A stretch of DNA of 64,000 nt from a virus, in IMG/VR virus record IMGVR_UViG_3300029286_000009, positions 124,001 to 188,000 of that record, one strand, 5' to 3'. Shown here one piece after another: positions 1-6,951 of this stretch; within the stretch, counting starts at the first letter, position 1; every line of letters begins with the position of its first letter. A model generated the notes under the pieces. The model worked only from the letters and a program-made list of their open reading frames with translations. It had not been told where the DNA came from and ran no database searches. The position numbers and the translations under genes are program-made.

Positions 1-94
1 TATGGAGCACCTGGTAGGGGCACAACCGGGAACCTGCCTCTAGTCTAAGGGGCGCGCTTAGGGTGGGGCAGCCACCAATAACAGGAGGTGCCCA
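1..94 (+). ncRNA. Structured leader, copy A (5' end outside window)
   Basis: This stretch lies just upstream of the RHRR peptide at 95 and can be aligned by eye with the leader at 19376-19502. Shared blocks in the same order are an ACAnCCGG block, AACCTGCC, GGGGCG, a GGG(T)GGGGCAG-like block and CAnTAA. TGCCTC can pair with the later GGGGCA, as CTGCCCC pairs with GGGGCAG in copy B. The promoter and first helix would lie left of the window. The function is unknown; a cis-regulatory RNA for the downstream peptide is an inference. Confidence 0.5.
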
Positions 95-409
95 ATGGAC
101 TCCTACAACAGCATTGAAGGTTTGGCTCGAACCACAGTGCAGTGGTTCAAACGCCATCGTCGAGCAGTAGTGATCGTGGCAAAGATTCTGTATATTCTCT
201 ATAGAATCTGTAGAATCTATATGTGCGACCCAGACTACTTGATGCGGAGGATGACAGACTCACACTCTGCCATCTGTAGCACCGCCGCCCTTAGCAAAAT
301 CACTTCTTCCATAGTCTCTTCTCCTTTACTTCCCAACAAGATAGGGGTTCCTATACTGGTCTGTTGTTTCTGGGGTAATGATACCTTGTCTCAAAAAGGA
401 ATCTCGTAG
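95..409 (+). CDS. RHRR-type membrane micro-protein, copy A
   Basis: The ORF follows an AGGAGGTGCCCA ribosome site. Its N-terminal 45 residues match the 34-residue peptide at 19503: a Trp, then RHRR, then about 20 hydrophobic residues rich in I, V, L and Y. This suggests one membrane segment with a positive inside anchor. After residue 45 the frame runs antisense through two minus-strand genes and looks non-native, so the real product may be shorter or the tail unimportant. There is no homologue I recognise. Confidence 0.5.
   Translation: MDSYNSIEGLARTTVQWFKRHRRAVVIVAKILYILYRICRIYMCDPDYLMRRMTDSHSAICSTAALSKITSSIVSSPLLPNKIGVPILVCCFWGNDTLSQKGIS
235..312 (-). CDS. 25-residue hypothetical peptide
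   Basis: A short frame begins 14 bases after the stop of the 595-326 gene, behind an AAAGGAGA ribosome site. The product begins MEEVILLRAA. It lies antisense to the end of the plus-strand RHRR gene, so at most one of the two is likely to be important here. No family is recognised. Confidence 0.35.
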   Translation of the reverse strand: MEEVILLRAAVLQMAECESVILRIK

Positions 410-595
410 AAGCATCCGAGATAAGTGACCAATTTCGTCCTCGATAAAGAGCAAGTCATTGGTGATGTGTGTTATGTCTTTTCCATCCGCCACCATTCTA
501 AATTTGGACTTTGTGAGGAATCGGTAAGCGAACCAGTTGAGTCGCAGAAGGCTTTTTACCAATAACCGTAACCACCAAGTTAATGGTCGATCCAT
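326..595 (-). CDS. Hypothetical protein, 89 aa
   Basis: The ATG follows an AAAGGAAAA ribosome site. The N-terminus (WWLRLLVKSLLRLNWFAYRFL) is hydrophobic and basic and could form an amphipathic or membrane-associated helix; the rest is acidic and helical. It is the last sizeable gene of the minus block seen here. No family is recognised. Confidence 0.6.
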   Translation of the reverse strand: MDRPLTWWLRLLVKSLLRLNWFAYRFLTKSKFRMVADGKDITHITNDLLFIEDEIGHLSRMLLRDSFLRQGIITPETTDQYRNPYLVGK

Positions 596-622
596 TTTAA
601 TTTTCCTTTCTTTTACATTTTT

Positions 623-701
623 CAGCCAAACGGCGACGGGGAGTTGAACCCCGCCACCTCCGGGTATGAGCCGTTGGTCAGACCGCTTTACCGTTTAGCT
701 G
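623..701 (-). ncRNA. tRNA-like element with CAU-type loop
   Basis: Read on the minus strand, an 11-bp helix closes the element (CAGCUAAACGG with CCGUUUGGCUG, one G-U pair). That pair becomes a C-A mismatch on the plus strand, which favours minus transcription. Inside is a CGGGG/CCCCG hairpin whose loop fits the T-arm consensus GTTCRANTC, preceded by CTCATAC and CCGGAGG as in the 3' half of bacterial tRNA-Met. The D-arm is reduced to GGT-CTG-ACC and no CCA end is encoded. It may be a degenerate tRNA, a tRNA mimic or a processed RNA. Confidence 0.45.
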
Positions 702-1021
702 CTCCGCCCTCCTCAGGCTGGCCGGGACCGCGGGGAAAACAGAAACCAAATTTTTTGTTTTGCTGGCGACAATTGGAGTTGGCCACCAGCAGTTTGAAAG
801 GAGACGAAAGAGATAAGTCAAGAACTGGAAGAGGTTTGTGAGACAACCCTCATGTATGTGCTATCTTGATTATCCCGAATATTCATTAAATATACCTTAT
901 TGGGGTAGTGGGACTACCAATAAAGGCATATTAGAAAGGGTACATGCGTAATTAACTTAGGTAGGGGCCTCTACATAAGAGACTCCTACTCTTTCGGAAC
1001 GTCTTTTTCTAGGATGATTAG
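702..1021 (-). other. Intergenic stretch with two hairpins
   Basis: No convincing gene is seen. Two strong hairpins lie downstream of the 1312-1022 gene: 961-989 (11 of 12 pairs around a 5-base loop) and 897-923 (TTATTGG paired with CCAATAA around a GGTAGT stem). They may end the upstream operon or protect the 3' end, and they precede the tRNA-like element. Confidence 0.4.
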
Positions 1022-1312
1022 TTACTGCATAAACTGAAGATTGACAGTCATCTGGGGTTCTTCTCCATTGTGTTTTTTAGCTTCCATGTCTGCTCCTTGC
1101 TGGATTCCGACTAGGAAGATTGATTGCATCGCCAAGGCCAGCGGAATATCAAGTTTAGTAGTTAACTCAAGTGCACGTCTGGCAAGATATTCTGCCCACC
1201 GCATTCCTTCTTGGTCTAGAAGGTTCTGGGCGTTTTTCCTGGTTTCAACGAAACTCTCATTCTTCAGTTTTTTTTCCAGTGTCATAATATCGTTAATTGT
1301 GAATTTTGGCAC
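1022..1312 (-). CDS. Hypothetical protein, 96 aa
   Basis: It starts behind a GGAGGTAAAGTGCC ribosome site, directly after the membrane protein 1538-1314. The product is mostly helical and charged in its first half. The second half has a hydrophobic patch (IPLALAMQSIFLVGI), which may be a buried helix. No family is recognised. Confidence 0.7.
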   Translation of the reverse strand: MPKFTINDIMTLEKKLKNESFVETRKNAQNLLDQEGMRWAEYLARRALELTTKLDIPLALAMQSIFLVGIQQGADMEAKKHNGEEPQMTVNLQFMQ

Positions 1313-1313
1313 T

Positions 1314-1538
1314 TTACCTCCGTTCTCCGGGCGGGTTCTTTTGCAAGAGGTTTAGCCTCACCCATAGTTCTGCATGCTCTTTTTGCACTACTTCTTCAAT
1401 TTTGTCGAGCTTATAGTCAATATAGGCGGCTTCATAGCCTGCGGTTCTTCCACTAATCCTACCTATTGTAGCACCAATTGACAAGCTCAGAACGAGAATG
1501 ATTAGAACTAAGAGACTTACGTCGTTATCATTCCACAT
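1314..1538 (-). CDS. Small membrane protein with coiled tail
   Basis: I chose the internal ATG at 1538 because AGGAGGTCGC precedes it; a longer frame would overlap the upstream gene. The product begins MWNDND, has one membrane segment (about residues 7-27, rich in L, I and V), then a basic and charged helix. It probably sits in the inner membrane with a cytoplasmic helix. It lies between the TAXI-like gene and the 1312-1022 gene. Confidence 0.7.
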   Translation of the reverse strand: MWNDNDVSLLVLIILVLSLSIGATIGRISGRTAGYEAAYIDYKLDKIEEVVQKEHAELWVRLNLLQKNPPGERR

Positions 1539-1546
1539 GCGACCTC

Positions 1547-2470
1547 CTACTTTTTGACTACCGGGTCGTACTTGAGCCACGTAAATTCATCCGGGTTTTC
1601 GGCATCATTCCACGAAGGATGTGACCCATTCATTTCCTTGATATCTTGCAGGTTGTCCAGCAAGCACTGTTTAAATGCAAGTATTTGACTTACCTTGGAC
1701 GCACTGGAATAGTTCCACACAGCAACAATATTGCGGGGAGCTGCAGTAATGATACCCATGGCCCCAAGCTTGGGGTAGTTGAGCTTCACGAGCTTGTAAG
1801 GCTCACCTAGTTTTTTCACGTAGCTTTCATCCAGACTGGCAAGCGTGAAAGTGTTTGGGTCAAGATCATCTATCCACTCGATAGGCCACCCAGCTGTAGC
1901 AAACACTGCTACGACTTCGCCGCTCTTTAGCATGCCCGTAGCCTCTGCGGGGGACTTCATCCTTACCAACTGCAGCCCTGCCTGAAGTCTTTCGTTCAGA
2001 AATTCTCCGGTTACAATCGCACTACCAAAACATCCAATCTTTTTGCCGCGTAGATCACGCAAATCTTGAATGACCATTCGGTTGTCGCCACCTATCCCTA
2101 TACGACTGAACCACCCACCTTTGGAAGCACTCCCGTCTTTCATGATTACAATGTGTAATGAGTTATAGTGCAGACCCACTAACCCACGCACGTTCTTGGC
2201 TACATTGGGATCAGTACGCCGTGCCATTTCCATAACATCCTCAGGTACGATACCCATGTTGACCTTCTTTGTCATTATGAGGTTGAGGTTGTCGAATCCA
2301 CCCGTAGTGTCATTATATTCTTTGACCATCGGACAATAGGTGGCGAGGTTTCGAAACATCATTGAATAGGTTGCTTTGGGATTCCCAGTAGCAAGGGTCA
2401 GGGGATCCTCAGCAAACGCACCTGTAAAGGTAATGGCTACCAACATAACTACCACAATCAAGCTTTTCAT
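1547..2470 (-). CDS. TAXI-type periplasmic solute-binding-like protein
   Basis: A signal peptide (residues 1-20, cut after TGAFA) is followed by features of the TAXI family of TRAP-transporter receptors: an early ATGNPKATY stretch, NLNLIMTKKVNMGIV, and later two-lobed binding-protein segments. At 307 residues it has the family's usual size. No TRAP membrane subunit is visible nearby, so it is an orphan receptor, unexpected in a phage. It might bind a periplasmic ligand during infection or modify the host envelope; both are guesses. The stop overlaps the start region of nothing downstream, and its ATG overlaps the preceding gene's stop. Confidence 0.65.
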   Translation of the reverse strand: MKSLIVVVMLVAITFTGAFAEDPLTLATGNPKATYSMMFRNLATYCPMVKEYNDTTGGFDNLNLIMTKKVNMGIVPEDVMEMARRTDPNVAKNVRGLVGLHYNSLHIVIMKDGSASKGGWFSRIGIGGDNRMVIQDLRDLRGKKIGCFGSAIVTGEFLNERLQAGLQLVRMKSPAEATGMLKSGEVVAVFATAGWPIEWIDDLDPNTFTLASLDESYVKKLGEPYKLVKLNYPKLGAMGIITAAPRNIVAVWNYSSASKVSQILAFKQCLLDNLQDIKEMNGSHPSWNDAENPDEFTWLKYDPVVKK

Positions 2471-2661
2471 TTTTCTTCTTCCTTTTTCTTGTTTGTTCTG
2501 AGCAAGGGGAAATATTCTTCCCTGGGTCTGTCGTGAAAGAGATCGAAATCAGTTTCGTCCAAGAATTTATTTAGATTTTCTGGAGAGCTAAAAACTTTCT
2601 CTATGTAGTCCTCCATTTCCTTCTCCCACGCAGGTTTAATTATGCTGCTCTTCGTCCGCAT
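2467..2661 (-). CDS. Hypothetical acidic protein, 64 aa
   Basis: The ATG at 2661 is preceded by GAGGTGGTT, which favours it over a longer frame. The product begins MRTKSSIIKP, is rich in E, D and K and ends in a lysine/glutamate run. Its stop overlaps the start of the TAXI-like gene, so the two are probably co-translated. No family is recognised. Confidence 0.65.
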   Translation of the reverse strand: MRTKSSIIKPAWEKEMEDYIEKVFSSPENLNKFLDETDFDLFHDRPREEYFPLLRTNKKKEEEK

Positions 2662-2668
2662 AACCACC

Positions 2669-2746
2669 TCAGTCTTCTTGCAAGAGCATACCAATTGCGA
2701 TTGCAATCGCAACAGTAACTATCACACCAATTATGATATCAGGCAT
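2669..2746 (-). CDS. 25-residue membrane peptide
   Basis: A strong TAGGAGGTAATCG ribosome site precedes a short frame that is almost entirely one membrane helix (I, V, A and G rich) ending LLQED. It is one of several membrane micro-proteins in this block. Confidence 0.6.
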   Translation of the reverse strand: MPDIIIGVIVTVAIAIAIGMLLQED

Positions 2747-2753
2747 TTTTCGA

Positions 2754-2891
2754 TTACCTCCTAAACATTGATGAGGGTTGGTCGGCTGAACGGGGTGTGG
2801 GGTTGTCGGGGGCAGAAAGTACGAGTAGTAGGCATACTAGTGCGACTGCTATTACACCAGCGATACGAAACCATTTCCAAAATGTAGTCAT
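2754..2891 (-). CDS. 45-residue single-pass membrane protein
   Basis: The start overlaps the stop of the upstream gene (ATGA) and follows AAAGGAACC. The product begins MTTFWKWFR, has one hydrophobic segment of about 18 residues and a proline/serine-rich polar tail. Its AGGAGGTAA end supplies the ribosome site of the next gene. This looks like an N-in, C-out micro-protein; a spanin-like or lysis role cannot be tested here. Confidence 0.6.
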   Translation of the reverse strand: MTTFWKWFRIAGVIAVALVCLLLVLSAPDNPTPRSADQPSSMFRR

Positions 2892-3628
2892 CCAAGGTTC
2901 CTTTCGACTGTCTTAGGTTTAAGCAACTCCTCCAAGTTGGTGTGAGTAGTTTCAATTTGTTCTGCTTGGGACAGCACACTCTTAACTTCTAGCTCTCCGA
3001 ATATCTTATCAAACTGTTCAGAAACTGACTTAAGTGCTTCATCGGTAAGGAGCTGCTGCATCGCATCCCCTTCAGCTCCCTCGACACTCGCCATAGCTGT
3101 TTTGCCCGCCTCTACGAACGTGAGCTCAAAACGTTTACGTTCTATTTCTTTCTCATAATCCTTACACGCTTGTACAGCGGACTGAAGTTTTGTCATATTG
3201 GTAGCGTGAAACATCTGCATTGCAGCTAGAGACTTTCGGGGGATCGCGAGGTCGTGGTCAGGGTCGCGGTGAACTTCGTCATCGAGCATCCGTTCCATAG
3301 TCTTAACGATCCCACCAATACGTCCAAGGGCCCCCTCAGTAACTTTTATCTGTTCTTTTCGCTTGAGCAGAGTATTCTGTAGCTGCTCAATGGGGTTCGT
3401 GCGGGCTTCGGACTTGCGGGCAGATAGAATTGCATTTTCCCATTTCTGTCCTAGCATGGGCAAAGCAGAGAACAGCCCAAATCCCAAAATGCCCACAATC
3501 CCGATTCCCAATAAACCTAGTCCTGCCAGAAAGGCAGAGTAGATAATTGGGAGCAAGATTGCTAGTCCGGCGATACCGCCAAGGATAGCTATTCCTCTTA
3601 CCAACAGTTTTTGTTTTTTCTCATCCAT
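2888..3628 (-). CDS. Membrane-anchored coiled-coil protein
   Basis: The first 60 residues contain two adjoining membrane segments rich in G, L, I and A, followed by about 170 residues of charged helix with heptad-like spacing. The start is either ATG 3628 or ATG 3637; both lie behind GGAGGTGA, and the upstream gene overlaps them. It may be a membrane scaffold in the infected cell. No family is recognised. Confidence 0.7.
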   Translation of the reverse strand: MDEKKQKLLVRGIAILGGIAGLAILLPIIYSAFLAGLGLLGIGIVGILGFGLFSALPMLGQKWENAILSARKSEARTNPIEQLQNTLLKRKEQIKVTEGALGRIGGIVKTMERMLDDEVHRDPDHDLAIPRKSLAAMQMFHATNMTKLQSAVQACKDYEKEIERKRFELTFVEAGKTAMASVEGAEGDAMQQLLTDEALKSVSEQFDKIFGELEVKSVLSQAEQIETTHTNLEELLKPKTVERNLG

Positions 3629-3800
3629 TTGTAGCATTCACCTCCGTAGATTCAACGACTCCGTCCCAATGGCCCCGGTAGTAAGCTCTTCGTGCTATTC
3701 TTTCAACAATGTGCATCACCAAGTCCTCACAGTTTGCCGGATCCAGCTCTTCGTGTACCATCTTATTGCACCACTCTCTTGTCTCGTCAAACCTAGACAT
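3621..3800 (-). CDS. Hypothetical protein, 59 aa
   Basis: An AAGGAGATAAA ribosome site precedes MSRFDETREW. The product is helical, with a CNKMVHEE segment and a WDG turn, and ends in the start region of the next gene. It has the look of a conserved small phage protein, but I do not recognise it. Confidence 0.65.
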   Translation of the reverse strand: MSRFDETREWCNKMVHEELDPANCEDLVMHIVERIARRAYYRGHWDGVVESTEVNATNG

Positions 3801-3809
3801 TTTATCTCC

Positions 3810-4028
3810 TTATTCTTTGGGTGAAAATCTTTCGCAATTTCCGTAGTAGTTATCGTTGCAGGATGCCCAAGTGACTTCTCCAGTTCTGCAGTCGATATTT
3901 TTCTTAGAATGACACTCCCAAAAGCAACTATGTTTAGCTTTCCAGTGGAACGGCCACATGAATGTTGTATTCCCCGCAAACTTGCACTCTATGCATAACG
4001 TTTTGCATATAGGTGTTGCTATTTCCAT
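3810..4028 (-). CDS. Cys-rich hypothetical protein, 72 aa
   Basis: GGAGAAATGAT precedes the ATG. The protein has eight cysteines and several histidines (C8, C12, C15, then FHWKAKHSCFWEC, CRTG, SCND, NCER), suggesting metal binding or disulphides. Alternate frames over the same bases lack a ribosome site. Confidence 0.65.
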   Translation of the reverse strand: MEIATPICKTLCIECKFAGNTTFMWPFHWKAKHSCFWECHSKKNIDCRTGEVTWASCNDNYYGNCERFSPKE

Positions 4029-4029
4029 A

Positions 4030-4278
4030 TCATTTCTCCGTGTTGATTTCTCTATTCCTTCTAGCCCATGCTAGAAATTGTGGTACCGTGCCATAAAATA
4101 CATCCTCGTCTTCGTCGCGTACACACACATGCGGGTCTATCCTGTTACCTTCGCAGTCTACGTCTGCTACCGATACGCAAAAGTCCATCGGGTCTCCAAC
4201 GTAGACCGCTACGTCGCGGTCGTTTATTTCTCTTACATAAGGTTTGTCCTCGTCCGTGTATATCGTAACTGTTACCAT
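4030..4278 (-). CDS. Hypothetical protein, 82 aa
   Basis: The ATG at 4278 sits behind GAGGAGGTAC and is preferred to an upstream in-frame start. The product alternates short beta-like stretches with acidic loops (DEDKPYVREIND). No family is recognised. Confidence 0.65.
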   Translation of the reverse strand: MVTVTIYTDEDKPYVREINDRDVAVYVGDPMDFCVSVADVDCEGNRIDPHVCVRDEDEDVFYGTVPQFLAWARRNREINTEK

Positions 4279-4286
4279 GTACCTCC

Positions 4287-4628
4287 TCACAGAACCTCAA
4301 CGGATATTTGTGCATCTGAAGACATTTCATTAAGTTCTTTTTCCACTTGGTCTAGCAGATAGGCCAGATGACACAATATTCGTTTTACGTCATCGGGCAA
4401 GTCTACTTCCGGATCAAAGCCTCCGCGGGCGTCTAGTATGCAAGCTTGGATGCCCCCCTTCTTGACTTTAGGACACACTGCCGGTCCGAGTGCACGAGCA
4501 GTCTTACTGGCTTGCTTCTTTAGCTCATTTACAAAATGAACAATGAGAACAATCTCTGGATAAGAATGATGGGTTTTAAATAGGTAATTTTCCAGATGTT
4601 CCCACATTTGTTTATAATCAAGTTCCAT
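4287..4628 (-). CDS. Hypothetical helical protein, 113 aa
   Basis: It starts ten bases inside the end of the HNH gene. The first 40 residues and the last 30 form charged amphipathic helices; the middle has a basic stretch (PKVKKGGIQ). No family is recognised. Confidence 0.65.
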   Translation of the reverse strand: MELDYKQMWEHLENYLFKTHHSYPEIVLIVHFVNELKKQASKTARALGPAVCPKVKKGGIQACILDARGGFDPEVDLPDDVKRILCHLAYLLDQVEKELNEMSSDAQISVEVL

Positions 4629-5181
4629 CTTCTAGTTCCCTTTTTGTCCATGAATCCTTTTCGTCATAATCAAAAACAAATCTACCCTTCTCTGTCTTGC
4701 CTATCATTTTTACTCTTGGTATCCCCGCAGTCTCCAATGTTTTGTCTTTTCTGTTAACAATAAAGTCTACTCTGCAGTGCTCGCACATTACCAAATACCC
4801 CTCGGGCTTGTTGACATAAGCTATCTTGGACCAGCTGCGCCGCCCCTTTGTGTCTTGTCCACAATAAGGGCATGTTACTGTTGCTCTTGGTGTGCCCCAT
4901 TTATCCCAAGTAAAGTCCGGGTCTAATTGAGGGGGTAGTAAAGGTGGGATGCCAATTATAGCCCGTAACTCATCAGGTGAAATTTTACCCGTTTCACAAT
5001 GCCAGTGGTGATCAGCACACAGTGATGCACCGTTGCTAAGGTAATAACCACCATCTGGCCACAGTGCTCTGTCTATTATATGATGGGCATCCACAGGGGG
5101 TTCTCCACAAATGACACACTTACAGTTATCTCGGTTAAATACGGCTTCCTTGAACTTTTCTCGTGTCAGTAATTCTTCCAC
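4618..5181 (-). CDS. HNH endonuclease
   Basis: The N-terminal 70 residues carry an HNH nuclease: CKCVICGEPP, then DAHHIIDRALWP, then ASLCADHHWHCE, giving two CxxC-type zinc pairs and the HH/N/H metal-binding set. A second zinc ribbon follows (CPYC at about residue 103, then CEHC). Such proteins are common in phages as free-standing homing or packaging-associated nucleases. The extra ribbon may bind DNA. Confidence 0.8.
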   Translation of the reverse strand: MEELLTREKFKEAVFNRDNCKCVICGEPPVDAHHIIDRALWPDGGYYLSNGASLCADHHWHCETGKISPDELRAIIGIPPLLPPQLDPDFTWDKWGTPRATVTCPYCGQDTKGRRSWSKIAYVNKPEGYLVMCEHCRVDFIVNRKDKTLETAGIPRVKMIGKTEKGRFVFDYDEKDSWTKRELEDGT

Positions 5182-5383
5182 TATTTTTGATCCCCTTTTT
5201 CTGTACCCCGTGTTCGTTTGTAGTATTACTCAGCTGCAGTGAGGAACAGGGTGTATTAGCTCTGCCACAATATCACCCTAGGTATCTTTCCATTCTCCGT
5301 CCGTTATTGGGTCTGCCCCGAAACAAGATTTTACTTCTTCAAAAGTCATTACTAACTCTCTCTTGATCTGTATCTTGTGTAGA
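5182..5383 (-). other. Short gap with a possible 23-residue ORF at 5278-5349
   Basis: A minus-strand ATG at 5349 behind GAGAGAGTTAGTA opens MTFEEVKSCFGADP and stops at TAG after 23 codons. The frame continues as GDIVAELIHPVP before a further stop, which resembles a decayed gene. Nothing else is seen in this gap. Confidence 0.3.
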
Positions 5384-5587
5384 CTACTTTGATTCCTCCC
5401 GTATTTCTGCTAATCTTTTGTTTACATGATCCTGCATGTTCACATATGCGTCACTGTAACCCAGCTTGTAAGCCATTATCATCATTGGATAGGCCACAGT
5501 ACCTCTTCGTTCCATCGATGCTTCGAGCCCAATCGCTTCTTCCAGCAATGCCAACATTTTTTCGTGTACTTCAGATTCGTATGGCAC
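5384..5587 (-). CDS. Hypothetical protein, 67 aa
   Basis: A GTG start at 5587 behind GAGGAGGATTAAAG is preferred, because longer frames run deep into the upstream zinc protein. The product is helical with a hydrophobic, methionine-rich centre (YPMMIMAYKLGYSDAY). No family is recognised. Confidence 0.6.
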   Translation of the reverse strand: MPYESEVHEKMLALLEEAIGLEASMERRGTVAYPMMIMAYKLGYSDAYVNMQDHVNKRLAEIREESK

Positions 5588-5589
5588 CT

Positions 5590-5964
5590 TTAATCCTCCT
5601 CGGGCACACGGCTTATGTATCCGCAGTTCGGGCATTTACACAGGTCCTCAACTTGGTATAAGAAGGTCGCATCTAACATTACATGAAAGCCACAGCTTGG
5701 GCATTCATACGGGCCTTCTAGTTCACACTTTTCTACTTCAACGGGTAGCCATATTCCAGCTGGTGTGTGTAGTTCGTGGTACCAACTTATTGCTCGATAA
5801 ACGGATTGAGCCAAATCTTTAAAATCTTCTTTCATATCTATATGTCCTCTGCCCCACGATTGGCGCAGAAACCTATCTAATACTGCTACACACTGTGCAT
5901 CGGTTAAGATTTGCTCTTCACCTTCAGAATCCAAAAAGTCAGTATTTTCCGTGTCTGAATCCAT
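5590..5964 (-). CDS. Zinc-ribbon protein, 124 aa
   Basis: A strong AAGGAGGC site precedes the ATG. The acidic N-terminus is followed by helices, and the last 40 residues contain CPSC and, 26 residues on, CxCPNC, a classical zinc ribbon. A nucleic-acid or protein-binding role is likely; the specific job is unknown. Confidence 0.7.
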   Translation of the reverse strand: MDSDTENTDFLDSEGEEQILTDAQCVAVLDRFLRQSWGRGHIDMKEDFKDLAQSVYRAISWYHELHTPAGIWLPVEVEKCELEGPYECPSCGFHVMLDATFLYQVEDLCKCPNCGYISRVPEED

Positions 5965-6095
5965 ATAATTTAAGCCTCCTTGCTACTTCTTTCTCTGAAA
6001 ACGTGCCCCCGCACCCGTAGTAAAGGTCTACCCAATCAGCCCTGTAATCGGAATACCAGTACGGAATATATTGGTAAACCTTTGTCTAATTTCAT
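5939..6095 (-). pseudogene. Small gene interrupted by a +1 frameshift
   Basis: ATG 6095 has a good AAAAGGAAAGACGT site and overlaps the upstream stop (ATGA). The frame reads MKLDKGLP and then soon stops. Moving +1 after AAA (codon 5) gives a convincing tail rich in Y, W and D (YIPYWYSDYRADWVDLYYG) that ends inside the next gene. The length of 157 bases fits a single +1 shift. It could be programmed frameshifting, a real mutation or a base-call error. Confidence 0.45.
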
Positions 6096-6316
6096 ACGTC
6101 TTTCCTTTTAATCACCCATTTGTAACGTAGGATACATTCTACGCCAATTGAGTGAAGGACTGCGGGGCGGACCCAGTTAGCTGTCTGGTCAATCCATACC
6201 TGTTGATCTTCTGCCTTTAAGTATATGCTGTATTGATCAACATCTTCTGCATTGGCAATCTTTTCGCCAGCACGCAAGTAAGGAAGCATTTCGTCAAATG
6301 TAAGATACTCTGTCAT
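6092..6316 (-). CDS. Tad2/DUF2829-like mini-protein
   Basis: The 74-residue product has the layout TFDEMLPYLRAGEKI, a polar strand region, a central WIDQTANW and a closing RYKWVIKR. This N-terminal FxxxLxxLxxG with a C-terminal WxV is shared with 6471-6689 and with the repeats of 16052-16624. It resembles the DUF2829/Tad2 fold, members of which sequester signal nucleotides of host defences. The assignment rests on motif spacing only. Confidence 0.5.
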   Translation of the reverse strand: MTEYLTFDEMLPYLRAGEKIANAEDVDQYSIYLKAEDQQVWIDQTANWVRPAVLHSIGVECILRYKWVIKRKDV

Positions 6317-6392
6317 CTACTATTTCCCCCACTTTAAATTGTTGATTTTGAACCATAAGAATGTCGTATGTCAGTATAAGTGCACTTCTCAC
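6294..6392 (-). CDS. Possible 32-residue peptide
   Basis: GTG 6392 lies ten bases after AAAGGA and opens MRSALILTYD; the frame ends inside the next gene. The same frame stays open upstream for about 17 codons (NKFGGIKPKDIGK) without a normal start, so the true gene may begin earlier at an unusual codon or be broken. Confidence 0.35.
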   Translation of the reverse strand: MRSALILTYDILMVQNQQFKVGEIVDDRVSYI

Positions 6393-6470
6393 TTTACCGA
6401 TATCCTTTGGTTTAATGCCCCCGAATTTATTCGTGGGGAGTAGTCACACATGGTAGAACTTCTATGAAGA

Positions 6471-6689
6471 TTACATTTTTTTTCTCCGTTTTCCCACATT
6501 CCAATCACCTGTAATTACTTCTTCCCATGAGAGGCTGCTACTCGCACCTCTGAGCTTTCGACCACGATCGAACCGGCGGTAGCCCAACCGATAGTCACTT
6601 CTCAGATAATACTCAGTTACAATTGCACCAATAACTACGTGAACTACCTCACCACGGATAAGGTTTGGCATTATTTCTTCAAACTTCAC
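6471..6689 (-). CDS. Tad2/DUF2829-like mini-protein
   Basis: A GTG start overlaps the upstream stop (GTGA) behind GGGAGCG. The product reads MKFEEIMPNLIRGEV, then strands, then ITGDWNVGKRR. It has the same layout as 6092-6316, and both lie in one run of genes. The C-terminus is basic. Family assignment is by eye. Confidence 0.5.
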   Translation of the reverse strand: MKFEEIMPNLIRGEVVHVVIGAIVTEYYLRSDYRLGYRRFDRGRKLRGASSSLSWEEVITGDWNVGKRRKKM

Positions 6690-6898
6690 TTTTCGCTCCC
6701 GCTCTCCCTCTTACGCAAAGATTCTTTTGATGTCGGTCCGACTCGAATGTGTGCGAATTCTGTGTTTTCAAACCAGATAAAACTTCCATCTGTAAACCCA
6801 ATGCGGATAACATCATCATCGGCTGCTTCACTTCCGTTTATCTTCGTTGAAGAAATTGTTTTGCCTATAATTTGGTTTAATTTATTTTGATTTTCCAT
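6686..6898 (-). CDS. Hypothetical protein, 70 aa
   Basis: AGGAGATAAG precedes the ATG. A central DVIRIGFTDGSFIWF segment resembles EDRLLLSFTDGS in 12921-13118, so the two may share a small beta fold. The C-terminus is basic and polar. No function is known. Confidence 0.6.
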   Translation of the reverse strand: MENQNKLNQIIGKTISSTKINGSEAADDDVIRIGFTDGSFIWFENTEFAHIRVGPTSKESLRKRESGSEK

Positions 6899-6951
6899 CT
6901 TATCTCCTTCAGTAAACTGTTAATTGTTGCTCGCGAAGTTCTTTCTGAATT

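Noticed and set aside
2761-2979. 72-codon minus-strand frame
   Set aside because: It overlaps the well-supported 2754-2891 membrane gene and the 2888 gene, without a ribosome site.
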